DNA of 64,000 nucleotides from Roseateles toxinivorans (lineage in GTDB: Bacteria; Pseudomonadota; Gammaproteobacteria; Burkholderiales; Burkholderiaceae_C), in contig NZ_SNXS01000006.1 in the NCBI RefSeq assembly GCF_004362525.1, forward strand, positions 62,001 to 126,000, read 5' to 3'. The position numbers and the translations under genes are program-made. The notes under the pieces were generated by a model. The model made no database searches and had not been told where the DNA came from. It worked only from the letters and a program-made list of their open reading frames with translations. Below, piece after piece: positions 15,369 through 24,963 of this stretch; the first letter of the stretch is position 1, and each line of letters opens with the position of its first letter.

Positions 15369-15824
15369 ATGAACATCGTCGCTTCCCCCGTCGCCCCGCA
15401 GCGTGGCTTCACCCTGGTGGAGTTGATGATAGTCGTGGCCATCATCGGCATCCTGGCGGCCGTGGCCCTGCCGGCCTACAACGACTATGTGCGCCGCGGC
15501 CAGATCCCCGAGGCGACCAGTGCACTGTCCGACTACCGCGTCAAGATGGAGCAGTACTTCCAAGACAACCGCAACTACGGCACCGATACCTGCGGCTCCG
15601 GCACCTCCTGGGGCAACTTCGTGCGCACCGGCAGCAAGTACTTCAGCTACGCCTGCGTGCTGAGCAACGCCGGCCAGGGCTTCACCGTCACGGCCACTGG
15701 TGCCGCCGGCGCGGCCATCGGTCATGAATACACCGTCAACCACAACGGTGTGCTGGCCACCACCAAGTTCAAGGGCGATGCGAGCACCAAGCTGTGCTGG
15801 CTGATCAAGGGGGACGAATGCTGA
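15369..15824 (+). CDS. pilE: Type IV prepilin, PilE-like major or pseudopilin subunit
   Basis: A 151-residue type IV prepilin. After a 14-residue leader ([13 protein letters not shown]) PilD would cut before [24 protein letters not shown], the classic hydrophobic N-terminal helix with Glu at +5. The C-terminal half is a small globular domain with Cys residues at TCGSG, YACVL, LCWLI and the final Cys, which can form two disulfides. The start ATG is the only one giving a normal leader length. It heads an operon with fimT, pilV, pilW, pilX and pilY1. The PilE-like C-terminal motif and position with the minor pilins suggest a minor pilin PilE, but a major role cannot be excluded. Confidence 0.88.
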   Translation: MNIVASPVAPQRGFTLVELMIVVAIIGILAAVALPAYNDYVRRGQIPEATSALSDYRVKMEQYFQDNRNYGTDTCGSGTSWGNFVRTGSKYFSYACVLSNAGQGFTVTATGAAGAAIGHEYTVNHNGVLATTKFKGDASTKLCWLIKGDEC

Positions 15825-16435
15825 TCGGTCGCACACCGCGCCGCCAGCTCGGGTTCTCCTTGATCGAGACCGTGGTGGCGATGGCCGTGCTGGTGTTCAT
15901 GCTGGCCATGGCCATGCCCGAGGCGGTCAGCTGGATCCAGGGCCTGAAGGTGCGCAATGCGGCCGAGGGCATTCGCTCCGGCATCGAGCGGGCGCGCATG
16001 GAGGCGCTGAAGACGAATGGCAACGTCGGCTTCTGGCTGGTGGCCGACGCCAGTTCCAAGGTGCCTGGCAATGGTTGCGATCTGGCTTCGAATGCAGCGA
16101 CCTGGGTGGTCAGCGTGACCACACCGGCCGGCGCCTGCGCCGCCGAACCCTCAATGACCGCCGGACCTCGCCTGGTGCAGAGCTCCGGCGCGGTGTCCGG
16201 TGCCGACCGCCTGACGGTTACCGCACTCAGCGCCACCGACGCGGCCGCGACCCGGGTGCGCTTCAATGGGCTGGGCCAGGTGATCGTCGAGGCCGGCGCG
16301 ATACAGGTTGTCGATGTGGTGGCCAGCAATGGCGATGGCAGGCGCCTGCGCGTCGTCGTCGAGACCGGCGGCGCCGTGCGCATGTGCGACCGCGATGTGG
16401 CCGCCGACGACCCCCGGGCCTGCCCGGTGCTATGA
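15818..16435 (+). CDS. fimT: Minor pilin / GspH-FimT family pseudopilin
   Basis: A 205-residue prepilin-like protein with leader [12 protein letters not shown] before [23 protein letters not shown], followed by a globular beta domain typical of the GspH/FimT family. Such proteins prime pilus assembly at the tip with the other minor pilins and PilY1. The ATG overlaps the end of pilE (ATGCTGA), so it is translationally coupled. Cys pairs ([13 protein letters not shown] and MCDRD...RACPVL) may form disulfides in the periplasm. Confidence 0.85.
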   Translation: MLIGRTPRRQLGFSLIETVVAMAVLVFMLAMAMPEAVSWIQGLKVRNAAEGIRSGIERARMEALKTNGNVGFWLVADASSKVPGNGCDLASNAATWVVSVTTPAGACAAEPSMTAGPRLVQSSGAVSGADRLTVTALSATDAAATRVRFNGLGQVIVEAGAIQVVDVVASNGDGRRLRVVVETGGAVRMCDRDVAADDPRACPVL

Positions 16436-16461
16436 GGCTGGACACTATGGGAGCTCCCCGC

Positions 16462-16869
16462 ATGAACATGACAGGCAGGCAGCGGCAGCACGGCGTCGCC
16501 CTGGTCGAAGCCCTGGTGGGCATGCTGATCTTCGCCTTCGGTGTGCTCGGTCTGGTCGGACTGCAGGCCTCGATGACCCGCGCCCAGACCACGGCCAAGA
16601 TCCGGGCCGACGCGGCCTATCTGACCAATGATCTGTTTGCCCTGGTGCAGACCGACCACATCACCCGGCTGCCTCTGTACAGCGATGCCAGCTGCGCCGG
16701 CTATGTGCGCTGCGCCGACTGGAAACGCAAGGTCGAGGCGACGCTGCCCTCGGCCGAGATCGTGCTGGTCGGCGACGCGGGCACAGGCACCGTCAACGTC
16801 ACCCTGACCTGGATCCAGGGCGACCAGGACCGCAACCGCTATAACTCTTCGATGGTCTGGCAGCAATGA
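16462..16869 (+). CDS. pilV: Minor pilin PilV
   Basis: A 135-residue prepilin-like protein. The leader MNMTGRQRQHG precedes VALVEALVGMLIFAFGVLGLVGLQA, the PilV-type N-terminal helix with Glu at +5 (counting from Val). I chose ATG 16462 because GGGAG lies 8 bases upstream and the leader is short. An in-frame ATG at 16432 overlapping the fimT stop is a real alternative and would add 10 residues. It belongs to the minor-pilin tip complex and precedes pilW with a 4-base overlap. Confidence 0.85.
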   Translation: MNMTGRQRQHGVALVEALVGMLIFAFGVLGLVGLQASMTRAQTTAKIRADAAYLTNDLFALVQTDHITRLPLYSDASCAGYVRCADWKRKVEATLPSAEIVLVGDAGTGTVNVTLTWIQGDQDRNRYNSSMVWQQ

Positions 16870-18023
16870 AACCTCTTGCCCAAGCTCGCCGCCATCCCGG
16901 CGCCGCCCGCCAAGGCGGATTCACCCTGGTCGAGTTGATGGTGGGTGTCACCATCGGTCTGCTGTCCACGCTGGTGATCGCCAGCGTGCTGGTCTATTCC
17001 GAGGGCAACAAGCGCAGCGCCAGTTCCGGCTCCGATGCCCAGATCAACGGCGGACTGGCAATCTATGCCGTGCAGCGCCAGCTGAAGATGGCCGGTTACG
17101 GCCTGGCCACCGACGGTCAGGTGTCGGGTTGCGTGCTGTCCGCCCAGTACGCCGGTGTTGATGTCGTGGGTCTGCCCCCGACGCTGGCCCCGGTGCTGAT
17201 CACCCAGGGTGCCAGTGGCGCACCCGACACACTGCGCATTCTCGCGGCGGCGACACCGGGCTTTTCGCTGCCTGTCAGTCTGAGCGCCCCCTTCTACAAC
17301 CCCGCCGGTCCCGGCGATCAACGCACCCGGATGGTGGTGAAGTCGGCCGTGGGCATAGCCACCGGCGACCTGCTGGCCCTGGTCTACGGGCCGGACCAGC
17401 CCTGCCAGATCTTCCAGGCATCGGCCACCGACACCGGTCAGGTCACCCGCACCGACTCGGCGACCTGGAACAGCAACCAGTTTCCCGATGCGGCCTCGGC
17501 CGACGGGGCCTTCCTGATCAACCTCGGCACCTTGAGCGACCTCACGTTCAGTGTGACGGCCGACAACAAGCTGCGCCAGACCCAGTTTGATCTGAACACC
17601 CGCGCCAACGTGACCCAGGATCTGCAGTCCAACATCATCAACCTGCAGGCGCTGTACGGTAAAGACACCGATGGTGATGATGTGGTCGACAGCTTCGACA
17701 CCACCACGCCGGCCAACAATGCCGAGTGGCTGCAGGTGCGGGCCGTGCGCGTGGCCATCGTGGCCCGCAGCGCCCAGTTCGAGAAGGACGAGGTCACGCA
17801 GGCCCAACCGCTGTGGGACGTCGGCAACTTTGCCGTGGTGGCGGGCACCGCCGCCTGCGGCAGCAGCAAGTGCCTCAGCCTGAAGGTCGATGGCGCCACC
17901 GATTGGAAGCACTACCGCTACAAGGTCTTCGATGTGCTGGTGCCCCTGCGCAACCAGGTCTGGCGCAGTGACTTCAAGACCGCCACACCACCTCCCCCCC
18001 CGGCCTCGGAGAGCGGAACATGA
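16866..18023 (+). CDS. pilW: Minor pilin PilW
   Basis: A 385-residue minor pilin. The leader ends at RQGG before FTLVELMVGVTIGLLSTLVIASVLVY, followed by a long globular domain, as usual for PilW, the largest of the minor pilins. It starts with an ATGA overlap with pilV and ends with an ATGA overlap with pilX, showing tight coupling. In related systems PilV, PilW, PilX and PilY1 form a priming complex at the pilus tip. Confidence 0.9.
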   Translation: MKPLAQARRHPGAARQGGFTLVELMVGVTIGLLSTLVIASVLVYSEGNKRSASSGSDAQINGGLAIYAVQRQLKMAGYGLATDGQVSGCVLSAQYAGVDVVGLPPTLAPVLITQGASGAPDTLRILAAATPGFSLPVSLSAPFYNPAGPGDQRTRMVVKSAVGIATGDLLALVYGPDQPCQIFQASATDTGQVTRTDSATWNSNQFPDAASADGAFLINLGTLSDLTFSVTADNKLRQTQFDLNTRANVTQDLQSNIINLQALYGKDTDGDDVVDSFDTTTPANNAEWLQVRAVRVAIVARSAQFEKDEVTQAQPLWDVGNFAVVAGTAACGSSKCLSLKVDGATDWKHYRYKVFDVLVPLRNQVWRSDFKTATPPPPPASESGT

Positions 18024-18700
18024 AGCGCATCCAACGACTGGCCTCGAACGGTGCAGCGCGGCTGCAGCGCGGCGTCTCGATGCTGTTTTCGCTGATCGCC
18101 GTGGTGGTGCTCACGCTGGGCGCTGTGGCCCTGGTGCGTACCGTCGATACCGGTGCCCTGGTGCTGGGCAATCTCGGTTTCAAGCAGGACGCACTGGCGG
18201 CCGGCTCGGTGGCCACCGAGAGTGCCATCACCTGGCTGCAGGCCAATGTCGGCCCGACGCTGGACGCCGAGAACCAGGCCCTGGGCTATTACCACACCTC
18301 CCGTGCGGCGCTCGACCCGACCGGTCGCACCGTGGCCACCGCCGCGGCCTCCCTGGTGCTGGTCGACTGGGACAGCAATGACTGCGCGGTGCCGGGCAGG
18401 AACGACAGGCCCACCGTGTGCCTGAAGGCGGCGGCGGCGATCAAGGTCGGCGGTGGCAATGTCTCGCGCTATGTGATCACGCGCCTGTGCGAGATCGTGC
18501 CGGGTTCGGACCCGCCGCTGAAGGACTGCGCCCAGCCGGTCACCGCATCGACGAAGACCTCGTCGCAGCGCGGCAGCATCAGCTACAGCGCATCCAAGCA
18601 CTTTTCCGACAAGACAGCCGGTACCTATTACCGCATCGTGACGCGCACCGTGGGTGTGCGTGGCACCGTGGCTTACGCCGAAACCCTGGTGCACTTTTGA
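18020..18700 (+). CDS. pilX: Minor pilin PilX
   Basis: A 226-residue PilX-type protein. The N-terminal helix is QRGVSMLFSLIAVVVLTLGAVALVR; as in other PilX proteins the cleavage region departs from the canonical Glu+5 form. The rest is a periplasmic domain with several Cys. The start overlaps the pilW stop. It lies immediately before pilY1, with which PilX is known to work in tip assembly. Confidence 0.87.
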   Translation: MKRIQRLASNGAARLQRGVSMLFSLIAVVVLTLGAVALVRTVDTGALVLGNLGFKQDALAAGSVATESAITWLQANVGPTLDAENQALGYYHTSRAALDPTGRTVATAAASLVLVDWDSNDCAVPGRNDRPTVCLKAAAAIKVGGGNVSRYVITRLCEIVPGSDPPLKDCAQPVTASTKTSSQRGSISYSASKHFSDKTAGTYYRIVTRTVGVRGTVAYAETLVHF

Positions 18701-18767
18701 GGCCTCTGCCGGACCCTGCCGGCAGATCCGAGAAGTTTGTGCCAAACGTCCCGATTGCGAGAATTCC

Positions 18768-21700
18768 ATGAAGCCTTCTGAGACACACTCCGCGCTCTTG
18801 CTGACCGCCCGTGCGTTGCTGGGCAGCACCCTGGCGCTGGCGCTGAGTACCGCGTCGCTGGCCGGCACCACCGACATCGCCTCGGCGCCGCTGTTCACCA
18901 CGGCCACGACCAAGGTCAAGCCCAACATCATGTTTGTGCTCGACGACTCGGGCAGCATGGCCTGGGACTACATGCCGGATGATGCCAACAACTTCCAGTT
19001 GCGCCCCGACGGCAACAGCGCGGCCGAGTATGGCAAGCGGACCTCGCAGTGCAATGGACTGGCCTTCAACCCGGTGGCTGCCGCCGCGCCCTATGATCCG
19101 CCCAAGAATGCCGATGGTACCGATCAGGCTGCTGGCAGCTTGGCTTTCCTGAGCGCGGGCGATCCGGTCGGCCAGACCGACTATCCGACCACGGTGGGGG
19201 CGGTATCCATCGTCAGCAGCGGTGCGTTGACGGTCAAGGTCACCTCGACCAGCCGTGCGGCGAACTGGTTCTTCGTCGGCCAGGTGGTGACGGTGTATTC
19301 GTCCACCGCGCCGACGAACTATATGGTGGCCAAGGTCACCAGCTGGGACTACGGCACCGGCAATCTGGGCCTCAACGTGGCGATGGCCATCGGCTCGGGC
19401 AGCCTGGCCAATCCGGTCGTATCCGAGGGGGCGCCGGCCAACCAGGTCTACTACTCGTACAGCGGCAGCCAGAAGGCACTCGACTTCCAGTATCCGGGCA
19501 ACAAGCTGGTCACCGCCTCGACCTTCTACAAGGAGTGCAACAGCGACCTCGGCGTGGCGCCCGGCAATGCGGTTTTCACCGCCCATATCGTCACGCCGGA
19601 CTCGACCGAGGCGCAACGCTATGCGAACTGGAACGCCTATTACCGCACCCGCATGCTGCTGATGAAGACCAGCGTCAGCCGCGCGTTCAAGGACATGGAC
19701 GACAAGTTCCGCATCGGCTTCACCACCATTGGCGAGAAGGGCGTGACCGAGGGCAGCAAGCACCTGGATATTCGCGACTTCGTTCCCAAGCAGAAGGAAA
19801 GCTTCTACACCAAGCTGATGGCCACCAATCCCGGCGGCAGCACGCCGCTGCGCGGTTCGCTGTCCAAGGTCGGCCGCTACTACGCAAAGAAGATCGCCGG
19901 CCAGAGCTACGATCCTGTGCAGTATTCATGCCAGAAGAACTTCACCATCCTGTCAACGGACGGCTACTGGAACACCGGTCTGGAGTCTGCGACCTATGGC
20001 CCGCTGGCGCTGAACGGCACCGACTCCGTCGGCCAGCAGGACGGCGGCGCAACCCTGCGGCCCATGTTCGACGGCGGCACGGTGACCACCACCACGAAGG
20101 AGACCTGGACCAAGACCGACACCTGGGAACGCACGACTGCCACTCCTAAGAACACGGTCAGCACCTCGGCCACCACCGTCACAGAGCGCACGCCCAAGGG
20201 TACCAAGCGCATCAGTTATTCGTTGACCACCAGCAGCTACAGCACCGTCAACAACTCCGATGTGCAGCGCTGCACCAGCGGCTCCTTCTCTGGCGGCAAC
20301 TGCACTATCACGGTCACCACCAGTTCCAAGCACGGCTTCAGCACCGGTAATGTCGTGACCATCAGCGGCGTCAACCTGGCTGCCTACAACGGCGCGTTCA
20401 CGATCACGAGGCTCAACGATACCAGCTACACCTACACCTTGACCGGCCTGTCCAGCCGACCCAACAACCCCAGCAGCGACGGCAAATCCGGCCTGTCGGC
20501 CAGTGGCTGCGCGCCGGGCTGGGGCAAGCAGGTCGAGACCGTGCAGACGCGGGACGAAGTGGCCGTGGTGGCCACCACCACGACGGTGACCACGACCACG
20601 CCGGTGTCGATATCCACGGTGGTTGATCGCATGGTGACGACCACGCCGATGACGCGCACCGTCATCGTGGTCAATGGCACGCAGAGCTCCGACACCACTG
20701 TCGCTGGAACGACCAGCGCCCCCACGGTCACGCGCATCAGCGGCCCGACGACTACGGCTGCCAGCGGCACGCCGGTCGTGACCTCCGCTGCGACGAGTAC
20801 CAATTCAACCGAGTACACGCCCTGGGTGAACGGCAGCTCGACCACGCAGACGACCTGCTCGTCGAGTGCCAGCCCCCCTACGACGCCCACGGCAAACTCC
20901 CCGGCAGCCACCACCGCCAGCACCACCGGCCCCACCACGCCGGTCACCACCGGCCCGACGCCGACCGATGGCGCGCCCGTCGTCACCAGCACGACGCCGG
21001 TCTCCAGCGATGGCAGCAAGACCAGCAGCACCACGAGCAGCACCTCGGGTGCCAACAGCGACACCCTGGCCGACGTGGCGATGTACTACTACCAGTCCGA
21101 TCTGCGCACCGATGCGCTGGACAATTGCATCGGCGCGCTGGGCACCTCGGTGTGCGAGAACAATGTCACCGCGCTGGGCAAGGACAATGCGCGCTGGCAG
21201 CATATGAGCACGTTCACGCTGAGCCTGGGCATGAATGGCACCTTGCAGTTCGATGTCAACTACGACACCGACCCGAAGACCGACTTCCTGGCCATCACCC
21301 AGGGCAGCAAGAACTGGCCCGCACCGGGTGACGATGCAGGGGCCGTAAATATCGACGACCTCTGGCATGCGGCGGTCAACGGCCGCGGGCGCTACTTCAG
21401 TGCCGTCGATCCGGCCTCGCTGATCGCCAGCCTGAAGGCGGCGCTGAACACCATCTCGGCGGCCACCGGTGCCTCGTCGGCAGCGGCGACCAGCACCCTG
21501 CAGCCGGTGGAGGGTGACAACGGCGTGTACATCGCGCAGTTCCGCTCGTCGGAATGGACCGGTGATCTGCGGGCCTACGAGATCAATACCAAGACAGGTG
21601 CGATCCCGACCTCGACCATCGACGCCCAGGGCAACCGAGTGGACCTGCACAAGTGGTCGGCGGCCGAGCAGATCACTCCGTCGACGCGCGGCACCATCCA

Positions 21701-23333
21701 CTACTTCAAGAAGGGTTCGGGCAACACCGGCACCCTGCGCGAGTTCACCTATGCCAACCTGACGACCGACGGGCTCAATGGCCTGTTCGACAACGTCTGC
21801 TCCAAGTCCGCAACGGCACAGCTGTCCCAGTGCTCCGGCCTGAGCGATGCGGCCAAGGCGGTGGTGGACTCGGGCTCGAATATGGTGGATTTCCTGCGTG
21901 GCCAGCCGCACACCGAGTACCGGAGCCGCAACCAGGTGCTGGGCGACATCGTCAACTCCTCGCCGGTTTATGTGGGCGCACCCGGTTTCGCCTACACCGA
22001 GAACGGCTACGCCAGCTTCAAGGGCGCAGAAAAGCAGAAGACCCGTCCGCCCACCCTCTATGTGGGCGCCAATGACGGCATGCTGCATGCCATCAACGCG
22101 ACCAACGGCAAGGAACGCTGGGCCTACATCCCCAGCATGGTGATGGCCAATATGTACAAGCTGGGCGACCAGTACTACGAGTCCAAGCACCAGTACTTTG
22201 TCGATGCCACGCCGACGGCGGGCGACATCTACGTCGACGGCGCCTGGAAGACCATTCTGGTCGGCGGGCTGAACGCCGGTGGCCGCGGCTACTATGCACT
22301 GGACATCACCGATCCGCTGAACCCGGTGGCGCTGTGGGAGTACACCAACGACGACCTGGGTCTCAGCTACGGCAACCCGATCATCACCAAGCGCAAGGAC
22401 GGCACCTGGGTGGTGGCCTTCACCTCGGGCTACAACAATGTGTCGCCCGGTGATGGCGGCGGCCACCTGTTCGTGCTGAATGCCAACACCGGCGCCCTGC
22501 TGAAGAAGATCAGCACCGGTGCTGGTGCCGCCGACACGCCCAGCGGCCTGGGCCGACTGAACGGCTGGGTCGAGTTTGATACCGAGAACCTGACCCAGCG
22601 CTACTACGCCGGTGACCTGCTGGGCAATGTCTGGCGCTTCGACATCGACGACGTGACCGAGCCGAAGAGCGCAGCGCTGAAGCTGGCGCAGCTGCAGGTG
22701 GAGGGTGTGCCCCAGTCGATCACGGTGGCGCCCCAGCTGGCCGAGGTCGAGTTCCAAGGCACGCGCTTCCCGGTGGTCTATATCGGTACCGGCCGCTACC
22801 TGGGCAAAACCGACGTCTCCACGACCGGGGTGCAGAGCATCTACGCGATCAAGGACAGTCTGGCTGCCACCGGCCTTGGCGATGTGCGCGCCGGCGGTAC
22901 CCTGGTGCAGCAGGCCGTCACCACGACGTCGGTGCGCAAGGTCATCGAGGGCAGCCCTGTGGACTGGAGCAGCAAGAATGGCTGGTACGTGGACTTGGCG
23001 ACGGCCGGGGAGCGCGTCAATGTGGACATGCAACTGGCCTTCAACATCCTCACGGTGGCCGGCAATGTGCCGGGCACCACGGCGTCTGACTGTACCGAGG
23101 CCAGCTCCGGCACCTCGTGGATCTACCAGCTGAATGTGGCCACCGGCAAGGGTGATGCGGAGTTCCTGAGCACCATGGTGGCCGGTCTGAGCACGGTGCA
23201 GCTGAGCAACGGTACCGGCCTGACCATCATCACCAAGACCGATGCCAGCCAGCCGGGCAGCAAGTCGATCGAACCGGCCCTGCTCGGCACAGGAGCTACG
23301 CGCCGCAGCTCCTGGCGTGAGCTGGTGGACTGA
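18768..23333 (+). CDS. pilY1: Type IV pilus tip adhesin PilY1
   Basis: PilY1 (1,521 residues) sits at the pilus tip and acts in adhesion and surface sensing. The start ATG 18768 yields a signal peptide ending near SLAG. A von Willebrand A-like domain begins with IMFVLDDSGSMAWDYM (DxSxS metal site). The C-terminal third is the PilY1 beta-propeller, with LYVGANDGMLHAINATNGK and TILVGGLNAGGRGYYALD. Between the vWA part and the propeller, at about residues 438-765, there is a Thr/Ser-rich segment with low complexity and two small beta modules. It interrupts the usual DGYWN...LADVAMYYY connection and is longer than usual. No transmembrane anchor is seen. Confidence 0.93.
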   Translation: MKPSETHSALLLTARALLGSTLALALSTASLAGTTDIASAPLFTTATTKVKPNIMFVLDDSGSMAWDYMPDDANNFQLRPDGNSAAEYGKRTSQCNGLAFNPVAAAAPYDPPKNADGTDQAAGSLAFLSAGDPVGQTDYPTTVGAVSIVSSGALTVKVTSTSRAANWFFVGQVVTVYSSTAPTNYMVAKVTSWDYGTGNLGLNVAMAIGSGSLANPVVSEGAPANQVYYSYSGSQKALDFQYPGNKLVTASTFYKECNSDLGVAPGNAVFTAHIVTPDSTEAQRYANWNAYYRTRMLLMKTSVSRAFKDMDDKFRIGFTTIGEKGVTEGSKHLDIRDFVPKQKESFYTKLMATNPGGSTPLRGSLSKVGRYYAKKIAGQSYDPVQYSCQKNFTILSTDGYWNTGLESATYGPLALNGTDSVGQQDGGATLRPMFDGGTVTTTTKETWTKTDTWERTTATPKNTVSTSATTVTERTPKGTKRISYSLTTSSYSTVNNSDVQRCTSGSFSGGNCTITVTTSSKHGFSTGNVVTISGVNLAAYNGAFTITRLNDTSYTYTLTGLSSRPNNPSSDGKSGLSASGCAPGWGKQVETVQTRDEVAVVATTTTVTTTTPVSISTVVDRMVTTTPMTRTVIVVNGTQSSDTTVAGTTSAPTVTRISGPTTTAASGTPVVTSAATSTNSTEYTPWVNGSSTTQTTCSSSASPPTTPTANSPAATTASTTGPTTPVTTGPTPTDGAPVVTSTTPVSSDGSKTSSTTSSTSGANSDTLADVAMYYYQSDLRTDALDNCIGALGTSVCENNVTALGKDNARWQHMSTFTLSLGMNGTLQFDVNYDTDPKTDFLAITQGSKNWPAPGDDAGAVNIDDLWHAAVNGRGRYFSAVDPASLIASLKAALNTISAATGASSAAATSTLQPVEGDNGVYIAQFRSSEWTGDLRAYEINTKTGAIPTSTIDAQGNRVDLHKWSAAEQITPSTRGTIHYFKKGSGNTGTLREFTYANLTTDGLNGLFDNVCSKSATAQLSQCSGLSDAAKAVVDSGSNMVDFLRGQPHTEYRSRNQVLGDIVNSSPVYVGAPGFAYTENGYASFKGAEKQKTRPPTLYVGANDGMLHAINATNGKERWAYIPSMVMANMYKLGDQYYESKHQYFVDATPTAGDIYVDGAWKTILVGGLNAGGRGYYALDITDPLNPVALWEYTNDDLGLSYGNPIITKRKDGTWVVAFTSGYNNVSPGDGGGHLFVLNANTGALLKKISTGAGAADTPSGLGRLNGWVEFDTENLTQRYYAGDLLGNVWRFDIDDVTEPKSAALKLAQLQVEGVPQSITVAPQLAEVEFQGTRFPVVYIGTGRYLGKTDVSTTGVQSIYAIKDSLAATGLGDVRAGGTLVQQAVTTTSVRKVIEGSPVDWSSKNGWYVDLATAGERVNVDMQLAFNILTVAGNVPGTTASDCTEASSGTSWIYQLNVATGKGDAEFLSTMVAGLSTVQLSNGTGLTIITKTDASQPGSKSIEPALLGTGATRRSSWRELVD

Positions 23334-23344
23334 GGAGCTCATCT

Positions 23345-23992
23345 ATGGCGCCGCGTACCGCTCCGCTGCTGGCCTTTGTGCTCGCCTCGGTGGGGCTTCA
23401 CGCGGCGGTGCTGGGCACACCATGGCTGGGCACCGCTGCTGCGGCGCCGGGAGGCGCTGTGCCACGTGCGGTGCTGGTGCAGGTCGGCGCCGCGGCCCCG
23501 GTCGCGCTCAAGTCGATGGAGGCAGAGGTGGGCCCGCTCCAGGCGATTGCCGATGGCGCTGCCCCGGTTGCCGTCGAGTCCGTGCCGCCCGAGCTTCAGT
23601 TGGACCAGGCCCCGCTGCCTGCCTTGCAACTGGCGGCCCCAGCCACCACTGAAGCCGGTGCGGACGACATCTACCTGCCGCGCTCCCGGCTCAGCGTGCC
23701 GCCGCTGCTGCGCTCGCAGGTGGCCCTGCTCTGGCCGGAGGGGGCCGAGACGCAGGGTGGTCATTTTCGCGCGGTTCTTGCCCTGTTCATTGACGAGCTG
23801 GGCGTGGTGCAAAGAGTCAGGGTTGAGGGTAACGGCCTGCCGCCCGCCCTGGAGGCGGTGGCACGCGAGTCCTTTCTCGGCGCCAGCTTCGTGCCCGGCG
23901 AACTGCAGGGCCAGGCGGTCAAGTCGCTGATAAGGGTGGAGGTGCGCTTCGACGCCGAACGTCCGGCGGGAAGTCGCGGCCTTCGCCTCTAG
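23345..23992 (+). CDS. TonB C-terminal-like periplasmic protein
   Basis: A 215-residue protein with an N-terminal membrane anchor (about residues 8-28), an Ala/Pro/Val-rich linker and a C-terminal domain (about 120-205). That domain resembles the TonB/TolA C-terminal fold, with the pattern GHFRAVLALFIDELGVVQRVRV and a final FVPGELQGQAVKSLIRVEVRF. Energy-transducing TonB needs ExbB and ExbD, which are not nearby. It starts 11 bases after the pilY1 stop, so it is probably part of the pilin operon. Its function there is unknown. The hit to the TonB fold is my reading of the sequence pattern only. Confidence 0.65.
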   Translation: MAPRTAPLLAFVLASVGLHAAVLGTPWLGTAAAAPGGAVPRAVLVQVGAAAPVALKSMEAEVGPLQAIADGAAPVAVESVPPELQLDQAPLPALQLAAPATTEAGADDIYLPRSRLSVPPLLRSQVALLWPEGAETQGGHFRAVLALFIDELGVVQRVRVEGNGLPPALEAVARESFLGASFVPGELQGQAVKSLIRVEVRFDAERPAGSRGLRL

Positions 23993-24123
23993 CCGGGCCG
24001 CAGGCCGGGGTTTTGGCGGGGCCGGCGACGCATCATCGGTGTTTCCCCTATGATGCTGGCCTGTCGCACCTCTTCCGATGTGCCCGGGCCCCAAGCGCCG
24101 GGCGCCGCGCCACCCACCGGCCC

Positions 24124-24963
24124 ATGCCTCCAAACCTGAATCTGCAAGCCAGCCTATCTGCCCAGCCCCTCGTCGAACTGCGTGAGGTGAGCTGCGGCTA
24201 CGGCGACCGGGTGATCTTGCAGAACGTCAATCTGAGCATTCCGCGGGGCAAGGTGTTGGCCCTGATCGGTACCTCGGGCGGCGGCAAGACCACGGTGCTG
24301 CGCCTGATCGGCCGCCAGCTCAAGCCGCTGTCGGGCCAGGTCTTGCTGGACGGCCAGGATCTGGCGCCGCTGGACGCGCAAGGCCTTTATGCCGCGCGTC
24401 GGCGCATGGGCATGCTGTTCCAGTTTGGTGCGCTGTTCACCGATCTGTCGGTGTTCGACAACGTCGCCTTTCCCCTGCGCGAGCACACCAGGCTGCCCGA
24501 ATCGATGATTCGCGACCTGGTGCTGATGAAGCTCAACGCGGTGGGCCTGCGCGGTGCCCGCGATCTGATGCCCAGCGAGATCTCCGGCGGCATGGCGCGC
24601 CGCGTGGCGCTGGCACGGGCGATCGCGCTGGATCCGGACCTGGTCTTGTATGACGAGCCGTTCGCCGGCCTGGACCCGATCTCGATGGGCATTGCCGCGC
24701 GGCTGATACGTGACCTGAACGATGCGCTGGGCCTGACCAGCGTGGTCGTGTCCCACGATCTGCACGAGACCTTCCTGATTGCCGATCAGGTGGCGATGAT
24801 TGCCAATGGTCGTATCGTCGCCCAGGGCACACCGGACGATCTGCGTCACAGCAGCGACCCGCTGGTGCAGCAGTTCGTGATGGCCCAGCCCGATGGGCCG
24901 GTGCAGTTCCACCATCCGGCCCGCTCGGTGGCCGATGATTTCCGACTGGGGACCCGCGCATGA
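24124..24963 (+). CDS. mlaF: Mla phospholipid transport ATP-binding protein MlaF
   Basis: MlaF (279 residues) is the ATPase of the MlaFEDB inner-membrane complex, which moves phospholipids between the membranes and maintains outer-membrane lipid asymmetry. Walker A is GTSGGGKTT, the signature is EISGGMARRVALARA, Walker B is LVLYDEPFAGLDP, and the H-loop is VVVSHD. ATG 24124 gives the normal N terminus; the longer open frame before it has no family support. It is followed by mlaE with an ATGA overlap, starting the order mlaF-E-D-A-C-B usual for betaproteobacteria. Confidence 0.95.
   Translation: MPPNLNLQASLSAQPLVELREVSCGYGDRVILQNVNLSIPRGKVLALIGTSGGGKTTVLRLIGRQLKPLSGQVLLDGQDLAPLDAQGLYAARRRMGMLFQFGALFTDLSVFDNVAFPLREHTRLPESMIRDLVLMKLNAVGLRGARDLMPSEISGGMARRVALARAIALDPDLVLYDEPFAGLDPISMGIAARLIRDLNDALGLTSVVVSHDLHETFLIADQVAMIANGRIVAQGTPDDLRHSSDPLVQQFVMAQPDGPVQFHHPARSVADDFRLGTRA

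Noticed and set aside
23993-24123. Possible terminator with GGCCGCAGGCC followed by GGGGTTTT before mlaF
   Set aside because: The stem is only four base pairs and is separated from a short T run by G residues, so I could not support it.
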